This document shows positions 34,664 through 44,535 of a stretch of 64,000 nt of DNA, piece by piece (position 1 is the first letter of the stretch; each line of letters opens with the position of its first letter). This DNA comes from JACVRW01 sp963765135 (GTDB lineage: Bacteria > Actinomycetota > Thermoleophilia > Solirubrobacterales > Thermoleophilaceae), in the NCBI GenBank assembly GCA_963765135.1, contig CAVXUX010000004.1:124001-188000 (forward strand), given 5' to 3'. A program made the translations under genes and the position numbers. The notes under the pieces are model-generated. The model was not told where the DNA came from and ran no database searches. It saw nothing but the letters and a program-made list of their open reading frames with translations.

Positions 34664-35878
34664 TCAGCGAATCACCTCCCACCGGTGCGGCGGGCGGAAG
34701 ATGCCCTTGTCGCGCCGGCTGCCGACCACCCTGAGCGGATAGGCCTGCCAGTGGAAGTCGTATGCAAACGCCCAGTCGGCGCGGTACAGGCCTGCGTCGA
34801 GGCGATACTCACCCGGCAGCAAGTCGAGCCGATCGAAGCTCAGCTCGACCCGTAGCCGGCCGTCGAGGGTTCCCAGGCGCAGCCCATCCGACTCTGTGCT
34901 CGACTCGTAGCAGATCACCCCGTCCGCGACCCGGTGGATCGCCACCCCGACGATCGGGTCGTCCACGGGCCCGTTGCGGCTCGAGAGGTCCAGGCCGATT
35001 CTCAGGTCGCCGCCCGTTTGGATCTCGCGCTCCACGCTGACGGCGTCGATCGTGGCCTCCTGGCTGCCGTATCGGTTCCGGCGCAGCTCCAGGCCGTCCT
35101 CGGGCATACCCGGTGCTGGGGCGGGGGTCCGGTCGAGGGTGGCGGACTGCATGGCGCTCCGGTATTCCGCGGCCACCGCGCCGGCGTCACCCGCCGCCCG
35201 CACGACGCCCGCCTGCAGCCAGAGCGCGTGATCGCAGTTGGCGACGATGTAGTCGAGATCGTGCGACGCCACGATCAGCGTGGTTCCGGAGGCTCGCAGT
35301 TCCTCGATGCGCTCCATGCACTTCCGTTGGAAGCGCAGGTCACCCACGGCGATCACCTCGTCGATGAGCAGCGCCTGCGGCTGGAGCTGGGCGACGACCC
35401 CGAAGGCCAGCCGCAGCTTCATTCCCTCGCTGTACGTGCGCACCGGCGCGTCGGCGAAGTCCTCCAGCTCGGCGAACTCGAGCACCCGCGACAGCAGCGC
35501 GATCGCCTCGGCGCGGCGCCACCCGTTTACCACGAGCGCCGTGGTGGCATTCTCGCGCCCGGTGAGCTCCGCGTCGAACCAGCTGTCGAAGCTGAGGACG
35601 GCGGCGGTCGCGTCCGGCCGCTCGACGGTGCCGCGCGTGGGCCGTCCGAGGCCGGCGGCCAACCGCAGGAGCGTCGACTTGCCGGCGCCGTTTGGCCCGA
35701 TCAGCCCGACGCTCTGGCCCGGTTCCGCCTCCAGCGTCACGTCGCTGAGCACCCAGCGGCGGTCGCGAGATCGTGCGACGAGAGGCATCCGCTGGGCCAT
35801 CACGCCGCGAAGGGTGCGGCTGCCGGCCGACCAGCGTGGGAAGGACTTCCAGACGCCGTTGAGCGCGACGCGGCTCAC
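34664..35878 (-). CDS. Polysaccharide/O-antigen-type ABC exporter ATP-binding protein
   Basis: 404 residues from GTG 35878 (GTGA overlap with the permease). ATPase domain: Walker A GPNGAGKSTLLRLAAG, FDSWFDAELTGRENA, signature YSEGMKLRLAFGVV, Walker B LLIDEVIAVGD, VASHDLDYI. The C-terminal 150 residues (GLELRRNRYGSQEATIDAVSV, GLDLSSRNGPVDDPIVGVAIHR) form a Wzt-type carbohydrate-binding domain, which reads the modified end of the glycan before export. Longer upstream reading in this frame is out of register with the permease and rejected. Confidence 0.9.
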   Translation of the reverse strand: MSRVALNGVWKSFPRWSAGSRTLRGVMAQRMPLVARSRDRRWVLSDVTLEAEPGQSVGLIGPNGAGKSTLLRLAAGLGRPTRGTVERPDATAAVLSFDSWFDAELTGRENATTALVVNGWRRAEAIALLSRVLEFAELEDFADAPVRTYSEGMKLRLAFGVVAQLQPQALLIDEVIAVGDLRFQRKCMERIEELRASGTTLIVASHDLDYIVANCDHALWLQAGVVRAAGDAGAVAAEYRSAMQSATLDRTPAPAPGMPEDGLELRRNRYGSQEATIDAVSVEREIQTGGDLRIGLDLSSRNGPVDDPIVGVAIHRVADGVICYESSTESDGLRLGTLDGRLRVELSFDRLDLLPGEYRLDAGLYRADWAFAYDFHWQAYPLRVVGSRRDKGIFRPPHRWEVIR

Positions 35879-36627
35879 AGCTCGTCCACGAATCCCGGCT
35901 CGAGGCGCCTGAACAGCAGCAGGCCGAGCGCGGCCACGAGCAGCGCGACGGCGCAGACCGCGGCGATCGCCAGGGCCCCCGGGGCGGGCTCCCCGATCAA
36001 CACGGCGCGGTAGCCCTCGATCAGGGTCGCGAGCGGGTTGAGGTCGAACACCCAGCGGTAGCGCTCCGGCACGGAGTTCAGGCTGTAGAAGACCGGGGTC
36101 ATGTAGAACAGCAGGGTCAGCCCGACGAGAACGACCTGCGGGATGTCGCGCAGGTAGACGGTCGCCGCCGCGCAGAGCCAGGCGATGCCGCACATCAAGG
36201 TCAGCTGGATTGCCAGCAGCGGCGGCAGCAGCAGCGCGCTCCAGCCGATGTCGCCGCTGGCCACCAGCATCGCGAGCAGGACCGGCAGCGCCATCAGCAC
36301 GTCTACGAGCGGGACGCTTACCGCCACCACCGGCACGACCGCCGCCGGAAAGCGCGGCTGGAACATCAAGTGGCGCTGGGACAGCAGCGAATGGGCGGCC
36401 CCCTGGACGCCGGAGCTGAACCAGCTGAACGCGATCAGTCCGGTGAACACGAACACCGCGTAGTTGTCGATGTTCAGGTCGAACAGCTTGGAGAAGACGA
36501 ACACGAGCACGGCCAGCTGAGCGAGCTGGCGCGCGAGCGGCCAAGCCCAGCCGAGCAGCGTCCAGCGGTGCTGCGTGCTGAGCTCACGCCGGGCGAGATG
36601 GGCCACCAGCTCGTAGAAATGGCCCAT
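35875..36627 (-). CDS. ABC-2-type polysaccharide export permease
   Basis: 250 residues from ATG 36627 (GTG 36657 is an in-frame alternative). A short cytosolic start (ELVAHLARRELSTQHRWTLLGW) matches the Wzm/RfbA/TagG class, then six membrane segments, with YLRDIPQVVLVGLTLLFYMTPVFYS and NPLATLIEGYRAVLIGE near the end. It partners with the Wzt-like ATPase downstream to export lipid-linked glycan. Confidence 0.9.
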   Translation of the reverse strand: MGHFYELVAHLARRELSTQHRWTLLGWAWPLARQLAQLAVLVFVFSKLFDLNIDNYAVFVFTGLIAFSWFSSGVQGAAHSLLSQRHLMFQPRFPAAVVPVVAVSVPLVDVLMALPVLLAMLVASGDIGWSALLLPPLLAIQLTLMCGIAWLCAAATVYLRDIPQVVLVGLTLLFYMTPVFYSLNSVPERYRWVFDLNPLATLIEGYRAVLIGEPAPGALAIAAVCAVALLVAALGLLLFRRLEPGFVDEL

Positions 36628-36741
36628 CCGAACGCCTGTGATCGCGGTCGGGGTCACTGAACCAGGGTCGGGGCACCTGGGCTCCACGTCAACCGAATGG
36701 GTGGCGCAACCTGCGTGCCTGGGGGACAATGGTCCGGGCAT

Positions 36742-39700
36742 ATGAGCCCGAACGGGAGCGACGAGCCGTCGCGCGAGCGGACGGCTGTGGTCACCGTCGC
36801 GGTTGAAGCAGGGGACCGAGCCATCCGGTTCGGTGAGGCGGACGAGTGGCGGCTGCTCGTGACTTACGCGGGCCGGCCGCTGGCCCGACTGCGTTTGCCC
36901 GACCCCGGCCGCGGCACGACTCGCGCCTTCTACGAGGCGGCGGTCCTGGCCGCCTGCGACGACGAGCGCCGGCGAGCGCTGCTGACCGACTCCCTGCGGC
37001 AGCGCATCGGCGGCGGCTCGGTGCCCCGGCGGCGGTCGGTCAGCGTGGTGGTATGCACCCGGGACCGGCTCGAGACGCTCGCGGCCCTGCTCGACGCGCT
37101 CGGCCGGCTCGAGCCGGCGCCGGACGAGGTGGTGGTGGTGGACAACGCACCGCCGGCCGGACGCGATTGCCGTGCCCTCGTCGAGGGGGTCGGCGCGGTG
37201 TACGTGCGCGAGGAGGCGGCGGGGCTCAACAACGCGAGGCGGGCTGGCGTCGCGGCATCGCGAGGAGAGCTGATCGCGTTCACCGACGACGACTGTGTTC
37301 CTCCGCCGACGTGGCTGGCAGCGCTCGACGAGCTGTTCGACGACGAGAACGCCGGCGCCGTCACCGGCCCGGCGTTCCCGCTCCGGCTCGACACCCCGAG
37401 TCGCGTCCGGTTCGAGGAGGTAGCCAGCTTCGACCGCGGTCTGGTCCGGCGAGAGCTCGACTGGACGGTGCTCTCCCCGGCCCAGGCGACAATGGCCGGA
37501 GCGGGCGCGAACATGATCCTGCGCCGCGCTCTCCTCGACGAGCTCGGCGACGTGTTCCCGCCCGAGCTCGACGCCGGAACGCCGACCTGCTCGGGCGGCG
37601 ACATGTACGCGCTGTTCAAGGTGCTCGCCGCGGGGCGACGTGTGACCTACGACCCGCGCGTGTTCACGTACCACCTGCACCGCTCGGATCCGGCCGCGCT
37701 GCACCGCGCGATCCAGGGCTACGGGGTGGGGCTATCGGCGGTGGCCACCAAGCTGCTCACCGAGGAGCGCGAGCTCGGCGCCCTGAAGGTCTGGTCGTGG
37801 CTGGCGCGCCAGTACGTCCGTGCCGTGATGCTCGGGCTGTCCGGCCGGGCGGGCCCGACCGATGTGCGCGTCGCTTGGAACTACCTGCGCGGCGGACTGG
37901 AGGGCCCGCGCGCCCTGCGGCGGGCTCAGGGCGCCGGGGTTGCTCCCGTGCAGCCGGTCGCCGCGCCGCCCGACATCCCCGCAGCTCGCCGGTGTTGCCG
38001 GGGGCGGGCCACCCGTGCTCGGGCCGCCCGAGGTCTCCGTCATCGTGATCACCCACAGGGCGGGCGACGTGGTGGGTCGCTGCCTGACCGCCCTTGCGGC
38101 GCAGGATGGCTCGACGCCGCCGTTCGAGGTGGTCCTGGTGGACGATTCCCGCGACGGCGTGACAGCGTCGATGGCCGTACCGCACGGCCTGCCGCTGCGC
38201 CGCGTCGCGTCCGGCGGCCGCGGCGCTGCGGCGGCCCGCAACGCGGGAGCGCAGGCCGCGACGGCCGGCCTGCTGCTGTTTCTCGACGACGACCTGGTGC
38301 CGACGACCAACCTCGTCCAGCGTCACCTCGAGCGCCACCGTCGCGAGGGGCAGAACGCGATCGTGATCGGCTACTCGCCGCCGCGCCCGGTCCGTCAGAC
38401 GCTCGCGGCGCAGGCCGCCTCGATCTGGTGGGAGGACCACTTCCGCGCCAAGCGCGAGATGGCGGCTCCGACCTTCGTGGACATGCTCAGCGGGAACATG
38501 TCGGTGCGGCGCGAGCTGTTCGAGCAGCTCGGTCGCTTCGACGAGGGCTTCGGGCGTTTCCGGCGCGAGGACTGGGAGTGGGGCATCAGAGCACTCCAGG
38601 CCGGGGCGCGCCTCGTACGACCCGGACGCGATAGCGCACCACCACTTCGACCTCCACACGCGAGGGCGGATCGCGGCGGCCCACGCCGAGGGGCGCGGCG
38701 ACGCGCTGCTCGTCGAGCGCTATCCGTTCTCCTTGCCCGCGCTGGCCCTCTCGTGGAATCGGCGACCCACCGGTTTGAGGGGGCGGCTCGCGTCCGCGCT
38801 GCTCAGAGTCGAGCGCGTCCGGGAGTGCGCAATCGGGGCGTTGGATCTGCTCGAGCGCGCGAAGGCACGCACGCTGTGGGCGCGCTGGTTCAGCCTCGTC
38901 CAGCGTGCCGCATACGAACAAGGTCTGAGCGAGGGCGGGGGCCGCGCGCAGGCGCGCCGGGTGCCGGCGCGGGTGATGCCGGTTGAACTCGGGTCGACCG
39001 AACCGCTGACCCATCCGCGTGTCGTGGCGCCCCTGCTGCGCCCCGCGGTGGCCGGAGTCTGCGCCGGGCCGGACCTGCTGCCGGGCGAGGGCCAGTGGAC
39101 ACCCGCGCTCGCGGCCAGGGTCACCTCCCACGTGGCTGGCGCCCAGCTGGCCACGGTCGCGGCGTTCGACCGGCCCGCCGCGGCGGTCGGAGTCTCGCTC
39201 GACGCGGTGTCGGTCCTGTTCGGGCCGGCCGCGCCCGCGGCGGACGCACGCGGGGCGGCGCGACTGGCGGAGGCCGGTGCAGAGGTCCAGATCCTCCAGG
39301 GTGCGAAGCACTGGGAGGCGCTCGACAGGGGCATTCGCGCCTCGCGGCGTCCGCTGGTCGCGTTCACCATGCCTGGCGTGGCACCCGGGCCGGGCTGGCT
39401 GCGCGAGGCGCTGATCGGGTTCGAAGGCGAGCGCGTGGCCGCGGTCACGGGCGCCGGCCTCGAGGCCCCCGGCCACGGCCGGCCCCTGCTCCTCTTCGGG
39501 GCGGACGCGTCCGAGCCCTATCCCGTCATCGGGCTCCCCAGCCAGTACCTGATCATCCGCCGCGAGGTCTACTTGGAGCTGGGGGGCTTCGACCTCGACA
39601 CGGCGCGCTTGGGCGTTCAGGCGCCGCTGCTCGAGCTGCTCGATCGCACTCGCGCGGCCGGCTGGCTTGTCGGGCACCGCAATACGCCGGGCCTCAGCCC

Positions 39701-39941
39701 GCCGCTCGAGGCGAGCCCGGCCCGGCGCTGGACCGAGTGGAGGCGCTGGCAGGCGCGTGGAGCGCTGATCGGCCACGACGCCCGCAGCCACGGGATCCCG
39801 TGGCTGCTGCGGCAGGGGGTGCTGCCTGTGGCCACCCGCCTGCTGCGTGCCCTGCGGCCGCGAGCAACCGGTCGCCGTCACGCGATCGGGACGGCTGCGG
39901 CGCTGACGCGCGGGCTCGCGCGCGGAGTGTGGCGTGGCTAG
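36742..39941 (+). CDS. Trimodular GT2-type glycosyltransferase, two apparent frameshifts
   Basis: About 1065 residues if two single extra bases (near 37980 and 38614) are removed. Module 1 starts near residue 99 (VSVVVCTRDRLETL) with FTDDDC (DxD-like) near 180. Module 2 starts near 431 (VSVIVITHRAGD) with FLDDDL near 512 and REDWEWGIRALQAGARL. Module 3 (about 800-1000: VAFTMPGVAPGPGW, YLIIRREVYLELGGFD) keeps the GT-A fold pattern but has no Asp-x-Asp, so it may be inactive or structural. The first linker reads PPDIP then QLAGVAGG across the break; the second break lies between GARL and YDPDAIAHHHF. Both joins restore plausible protein, so one gene is likelier than three fragments. It is divergent from the ABC exporter. 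Acceptor and sugars unknown. Confidence 0.78.
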
Positions 39942-41958
39942 CGGAAGGCACGCGGACCCGCAGCAGACGCACCCGACCGTCCGAGTACACCGTTCTGAGT
40001 GCGATCCGCCGGAGTCCGGGAGCCAGCCAGTCGAGGCTCCAGGAGTCGGTGATGCGCTCGTCGACGAGGACGTAGTCCGTGCCCGTCTTGACGAGAGCCT
40101 GCCAAGCGGCTTCGGCGCCCGGGTCGTAGAGCCCGGCGCGGGCGAGGCAGACGGCATAGTCGGGCACCAGCTCCGCTTGCGAGTAGTAGTTCGCGAACGG
40201 ATCGATCGCGACCACGACCCGGTCGTCGGGACCGGCGAGGCGGTTGAGGCGCTGGATCGCCGGATAGGCGGGCACTCGCCGTGCGAGATAGGCCTCCTCG
40301 GGCTCCGCACCGGTGACGACGTCGAGCGGCGTCTCGCGCACGACATGCGTGAGCGTGCCCTCGCCGTCGGGCTCGTGCAGCTCGATGAAGGGCGGAAGCG
40401 CAAGAGCGAGGACGACCACGACAGCGGCGGCCAAGACGGCGCCCGCGGCGGGGACGCGCTCTCGCGCGAGCTGCCACGCCGCGTCGAAACCGGCCGCGGC
40501 CAAGACGGCCAGCGGCCCGAGGACGGGCACGAGGAAGCGCAGCTGCAGCGAGGACAGCGGGGATGCCCAGAGCGCCAGGTAGCCGAGGCAGAACAGGGCC
40601 GTCAGGGTGAATGCCCGCGACGGCCGGCGGCGCACCGCGAGCGGCACCAGGATCAGGTATGCGACGCCGATGCTGCCGCCGAAAGCCGCGCCGTGCATGG
40701 TCACGTCCCAAGGCAAGGCAAGGAACGACCCGGGACCGTCGCGGAAGCCGAAGTTGTCGAAGAACGCCCGTTGGCCGGCGTCCGCCTGCGCGTTCCAGAG
40801 ATCCGAGTCCGCCCCGAACAGGCCGTACGCCGACGGGAACACCGGATTGCCGGTCTCGAGCTGCGCCCTCAGATACCAGGGCAGCGCCGGCAACAGCGCG
40901 ACCGCGAGGAAGCCACAGGCCGCCGCGAGGCGCCGCAGCGGCCGGCCGCGCGCGGCGATCAGGACCAACAAGGTGAGCGGCGCGGCGGCGATCAGCGCGA
41001 GCGTCTTGGTCGCGAGCGCCAGGCCGGCGAACAAGCCTCCGAGCGCGAGCGTGCGTGGGGAGGCATCCTGCGAGTACCGGATCACCCAGGTGAGCGACAG
41101 CACCACGAAGAAGGCGGTTCCGAGCTCGACGTAGGCGGTTGTCGCCTCCCAGGTGACCGTGGGCGTCACCGCGAGGATCGCCGCCGCGAGCAACGCCGCT
41201 CGGCGCGAGGCGACCTGGATGCCGAGGCGGTAGGTCGCGAGCGCCAGCAGAACGCCGAACCCGAAGTGGACCAGCTTGGCCGCGACCTGGTCGCCGATCG
41301 CCAGGCCGTACCCGAACAGCAGCTCGAGCGCGCTCGGGTAGTAGGCCACGTACTGGCAGCGCAGGTCCACGAGCGAGCCGGCATCCAGATCGCGCTTCGG
41401 CAGGTCGAGGTGGTACCAGAGGGCGTCGTACTCGACCTCAGGCCCCAGCGCCCCGATCAGCGCGAAGGCGCCTGCCGCCGCGAGCAGCACCAGCGCCGAG
41501 CGCTCGACCGCCCCTGCTGGAAGACGCGGGCGGGGAAGCCGGCGTGGGCGGTGCAGCGCGGCCAGGACCACCCCCACCACGGTCACCGCGATCAGCAGTC
41601 CGGGTCTGAGCAGGTGGAAGGGGGAGAGGCACAGGGCGAGCAGGTAGAGGACGCCCGTGCCGGTGCCCATCGCCATGAGGAACGCCTCGAGGTCGCCGCG
41701 CGGGTGCGGCAGCAGGCGCCGCAGCGCGGAGCCGTAGCCCCAGGCCGCCACGAAGATCGCCGCGGCCGCGGCGATGCTGCCCAGCCGGCGCAGCGGTTCG
41801 CGAGTGATCGCGGCATCCGGCAGGGACCCGTCCACGAGCGCACGCAGCCCGTCGGTGGCGGTCGGCCAGAAGTAGGCCACCGCCACCGCGACCGCCCACG
41901 CGGAAGCGAGCGCCGCGAGGGCGGTCCCGCGGCGTGCGGCGCTGAAACGGCGATCCAT
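39694..41958 (-). CDS. Multi-pass GT39/ArnT-like membrane glycosyltransferase
   Basis: Start ATG 41958. About eleven hydrophobic segments. The first external loop has GPEVEYDALWYHLDLPKRDL (acidic catalytic-type motif of GT-C enzymes). A later loop holds PVFPSAYGLFGADSDLW. The C-terminal soluble domain ends around GRVRLLRVRVP, near 39945. The open frame continues to 39694, but its last 80 residues are Ala/Ser/Arg-rich and antisense to the convergent glycosyltransferase. A stop in another frame at 39938 (GPRAFR) would give a tail-to-tail junction with that gene, so I suspect the true end is 39938. It would transfer a sugar from a polyprenyl carrier outside the membrane. Confidence 0.78.
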   Translation of the reverse strand: MDRRFSAARRGTALAALASAWAVAVAVAYFWPTATDGLRALVDGSLPDAAITREPLRRLGSIAAAAAIFVAAWGYGSALRRLLPHPRGDLEAFLMAMGTGTGVLYLLALCLSPFHLLRPGLLIAVTVVGVVLAALHRPRRLPRPRLPAGAVERSALVLLAAAGAFALIGALGPEVEYDALWYHLDLPKRDLDAGSLVDLRCQYVAYYPSALELLFGYGLAIGDQVAAKLVHFGFGVLLALATYRLGIQVASRRAALLAAAILAVTPTVTWEATTAYVELGTAFFVVLSLTWVIRYSQDASPRTLALGGLFAGLALATKTLALIAAAPLTLLVLIAARGRPLRRLAAACGFLAVALLPALPWYLRAQLETGNPVFPSAYGLFGADSDLWNAQADAGQRAFFDNFGFRDGPGSFLALPWDVTMHGAAFGGSIGVAYLILVPLAVRRRPSRAFTLTALFCLGYLALWASPLSSLQLRFLVPVLGPLAVLAAAGFDAAWQLARERVPAAGAVLAAAVVVVLALALPPFIELHEPDGEGTLTHVVRETPLDVVTGAEPEEAYLARRVPAYPAIQRLNRLAGPDDRVVVAIDPFANYYSQAELVPDYAVCLARAGLYDPGAEAAWQALVKTGTDYVLVDERITDSWSLDWLAPGLRRIALRTVYSDGRVRLLRVRVPSASHATLRARARASAPQPSRSRDGDRLLAAAGHAAGGWPQAAPPAAAATGSRGCGRRGRSALHAPASASTRSSAGPGSPRAAG

Positions 41959-41975
41959 GGGCTCGCTCCACTGTC

Positions 41976-42968
41976 GTGGCACCCCCGGCAGCGGTCAAAC
42001 CGGACCTCGACCGGGAGGCACCGCTGAGCGCGCCCGAGGTCAGCGTGGTGGTGCCGACGCACAACCGCTGGGAGCACCTCCGGCGGGCCGCTCTGCCGGC
42101 GGCCCTGGGGCAGCGGGACGTCGAGCTCGAGCTCATCGTCGTGGACGACGGCTCGACCGACGAGACGCCGAGGGGGCTTGCCGAGGTCAGGGATCCGCGC
42201 CTGCGGGTGCTGCGCTCGGAGCGGGCCGAGGGCGTCGCCCGGGCGCGCAATCGCGGCCTTGCCGCCGCGCGGGCACCGTGGGTGGCCTTCCTCGACGACG
42301 ACGATCTCTGGTCGCCGCTCAAGCTGCGCGCCCAGCTGGACGCGTTGGGTACGGCCGCGGCCGACTACGCCTATGCGGCTGCCGTGTTCGTGGACGGCGC
42401 CGGCACGCCCCTGCGCTTGGATCCAGCCCCGGAGCCCGAGACCGTCGCCCGTGCCCTGCGCGCCTCGGACGTGGTCGGCGGGCCGTCGACGGTGATGGTC
42501 CGGACCGACCTCGCCAGGGAGCTGGGCGGATTCGAGCCGTCCCTGTCGGTGCTGGCCGATTGGGACCTCTGGCTGCGCGTCTCCGAGGTTGGGCGGGCGG
42601 TCGCGTGCCACGCCGTCCTGGTCGCCTACCGCGAGCACGACGACAACATGTCCAGCGGCGCAACGCGCCGGGTGTTCGCCGAGCTGAACGTCGTCCGCGC
42701 CCGCCACGCATTGCGGGGAGAGGTCGACGGCATCCGATTCACCCGCTGGGTTGCCGCGAACCAGCGCCGCGCCGGAAGGCGGTTCGCCGCGGCGCGGGCG
42801 TACCTGCGCGGGGCGGCCGCATTTCGCAGCCCGCGCCTGCTTGTGCGGGGTCTCGCGATGCCGCTCGGCGAGGGGGCGATGGCGATTCCGGCCCGGTTGC
42901 GGGCCGTTCGCGGTGAGCGCTCCGACCCTCCGCCGGCGCCCGACTGGCTCGGGGTCTACCGGGCGTAA
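41976..42968 (+). CDS. GT2-family glycosyltransferase
   Basis: 330 residues from GTG 41976. GT-A fold: PEVSVVVPTHNRWEHLRRAAL, VVDDGSTDETP, ARARNRGLAAARAPWVAFLDDDDLW (DxD), DWDLWLRVSEVGRAV. A C-terminal helical stretch follows (RRAGRRFAAARAYLRGAAA). It is close in layout to the next gene, suggesting duplication. Cytosolic; donor unknown. Confidence 0.9.
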   Translation: MAPPAAVKPDLDREAPLSAPEVSVVVPTHNRWEHLRRAALPAALGQRDVELELIVVDDGSTDETPRGLAEVRDPRLRVLRSERAEGVARARNRGLAAARAPWVAFLDDDDLWSPLKLRAQLDALGTAAADYAYAAAVFVDGAGTPLRLDPAPEPETVARALRASDVVGGPSTVMVRTDLARELGGFEPSLSVLADWDLWLRVSEVGRAVACHAVLVAYREHDDNMSSGATRRVFAELNVVRARHALRGEVDGIRFTRWVAANQRRAGRRFAAARAYLRGAAAFRSPRLLVRGLAMPLGEGAMAIPARLRAVRGERSDPPPAPDWLGVYRA

Positions 42969-43020
42969 CCACTGGGCCGCGCTTGCGCATAGGCCAGATC
43001 GCGCATACGTTGGAACGCGG

Positions 43021-44043
43021 ATGCGTTTCACGGGCGGCGCGGCCCCGGAGGTCTCCGTAGTCATTCCCACGCACGATCGCTGGCCGATCGTGCAGCGGGC
43101 TGTGGCCACGGCGCTGAATCAGGTCGGCGTGGAGGTGGAGGTGATCGTCGTCGACGATGGCTCGACCGACGGGACGGACGAGCGGATCGGCGAGATCGCC
43201 GACGAGCGTCTGCGGGTGCTGCGCCTTCCCACGTGCCAGGGCGGCGCGCGGGCCCGCAACGCCGGCATCGCCGAGGCCAGCGCGCGCTGGATCGCGTTTC
43301 TGGACGACGACGACGTGTGGTCGCCGCACAAGCTGCGGCTGCAGCTCGAAATGGCGCGCGCCGTGCGGGCGGACTTCGTCTACGCGCGCGCTGTCCACGT
43401 CCAGGAGCCCGGAGTCGTAACTCGGCTGATGGCCCTCCCGGCGCCGGGTGGCGTCGCCCTGAAACTGCTCAGCGCGAACGTGATCCCGGCCGGTGCGTCG
43501 AACGTGCTCGTACGAACCGGGTTGATCCGGCGCCTGGGGGCCTTCGACGAGCAGCTCGACCACCTCGCGGACTGGGACATGTGGATCCGGCTGGCCCACG
43601 AGGCTTCGGCGGCGGCGTGCGACGAGGTGACCGTCGGATATGTCGAGCACGCCACGAACCGCTACAAGGACGCGGGCGCCGTCGTGGACGTCGAGTTCGG
43701 GTATCTCGCGGCGAAGCACATGCACTCGAGCATCGCCGCGGGCGTGACATTCGACGGCGCGCGGTTCGCGCGTGGATCGGCGCTCGGATACCTGCAAGCC
43801 GGCCGGCGAGTCACCGCCGCCGGCGTGTACCTGCGCAGCGCGGTCGCGCATCGGAATGCCGGCAACGCCGTGCGCGCCGCGGGGGCCCTGCTGGGCGAGG
43901 ACTTCAGGGATCGCTTCGCCCGCGACACGCGCGGGCGCCCAAACCGTGAGCTGGGGTGGCTGGCTGGGGTCTGGGACGGCGAGGCCCTGCCACTGCACGA
44001 GGGAGGCGTCCGCTCTCACGCGCAGAATCTCACCTATTGGTGA
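43021..44043 (+). CDS. GT2-family glycosyltransferase, overlapping ruvC
   Basis: 340 residues from ATG 43021. PEVSVVIPTHDRWPIVQRAV, VVDDGSTDGTDERIGE, GGARARNAGIAEASARWIAFLDDDDVW, LADWDMWIRLAHEASAAACDEVTVGY. It is paralogous in motif order to the preceding gene. Its stop shares four bases with the ruvC start (GTGA, 44040-44043), so the two are translated in series. TACGTT at 43006-43011 is a possible -10, nine bases before ATG. Confidence 0.9.
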   Translation: MRFTGGAAPEVSVVIPTHDRWPIVQRAVATALNQVGVEVEVIVVDDGSTDGTDERIGEIADERLRVLRLPTCQGGARARNAGIAEASARWIAFLDDDDVWSPHKLRLQLEMARAVRADFVYARAVHVQEPGVVTRLMALPAPGGVALKLLSANVIPAGASNVLVRTGLIRRLGAFDEQLDHLADWDMWIRLAHEASAAACDEVTVGYVEHATNRYKDAGAVVDVEFGYLAAKHMHSSIAAGVTFDGARFARGSALGYLQAGRRVTAAGVYLRSAVAHRNAGNAVRAAGALLGEDFRDRFARDTRGRPNRELGWLAGVWDGEALPLHEGGVRSHAQNLTYW

Positions 44044-44528
44044 TCGTCCTCGGCATCGACCCGGGCACCGCGAACACGGGCTACGGGGTGGTTGTCTCGC
44101 GCGGCAGCACGCTCGCGGCGCTCGATGGCGGCGTGATCGAGACGCGGGCTGGTGCGCCGGTGGAGCGCCGCCTGGCCGACATCCACGCGCGCGTGTGCGA
44201 CCTGATCGCCGAGCACCGGCCCGTCGCGCTCGCCATCGAGGACCTCTACTTCGGCCGCAACGCCCACTCCGCCTTCGCGGTGGGCCAGGCCCGCGGCGTG
44301 GTGCTGCTGGCCGCCGGTATCCACGGCGTGCCCTGCTTCTCCTACACGCCGCAGGCCGTCAAGCAGGCCGTCTGCGGCTCGGGCTCGGCCGCCAAGGACC
44401 AGGTGCAGCGCATGGTCGGCACCCTGCTGTCGCTGGCGGATCCCCCCGAGCCAGACCACGCGGCGGACGCGCTCGCGGTGGCGATCTGCCACGCCAACGG
44501 CGCGCCCCTCAAGGAGGCCCTGGGGTGA
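44040..44528 (+). CDS. ruvC: Holliday junction resolvase RuvC
   Basis: 162 residues from GTG 44040. Cleaves four-way junctions bound by RuvAB. Acidic site: D7 in LGIDPGTANTGYG, E67 in AIEDLYFG, and H140/D143 in EPDHAADALAVAIC. Length and motifs are normal. It is followed after seven bases by ruvA. Unusually, a glycosyltransferase gene overlaps its start. Confidence 0.97.
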   Translation: MIVLGIDPGTANTGYGVVVSRGSTLAALDGGVIETRAGAPVERRLADIHARVCDLIAEHRPVALAIEDLYFGRNAHSAFAVGQARGVVLLAAGIHGVPCFSYTPQAVKQAVCGSGSAAKDQVQRMVGTLLSLADPPEPDHAADALAVAICHANGAPLKEALG

Positions 44529-44535
44529 GCGCCCG

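Noticed and set aside
36742..39941. Reading this stretch as three separate glycosyltransferase genes
   Set aside because: No start codons with ribosome sites or NTGA overlaps are at the joins, and removing one base at each join gives continuous protein.
34664..44043. The glycan cluster as a recent mobile island
   Set aside because: I saw no integrase, transposase, tRNA edge or direct repeats, and base composition looks like its surroundings.
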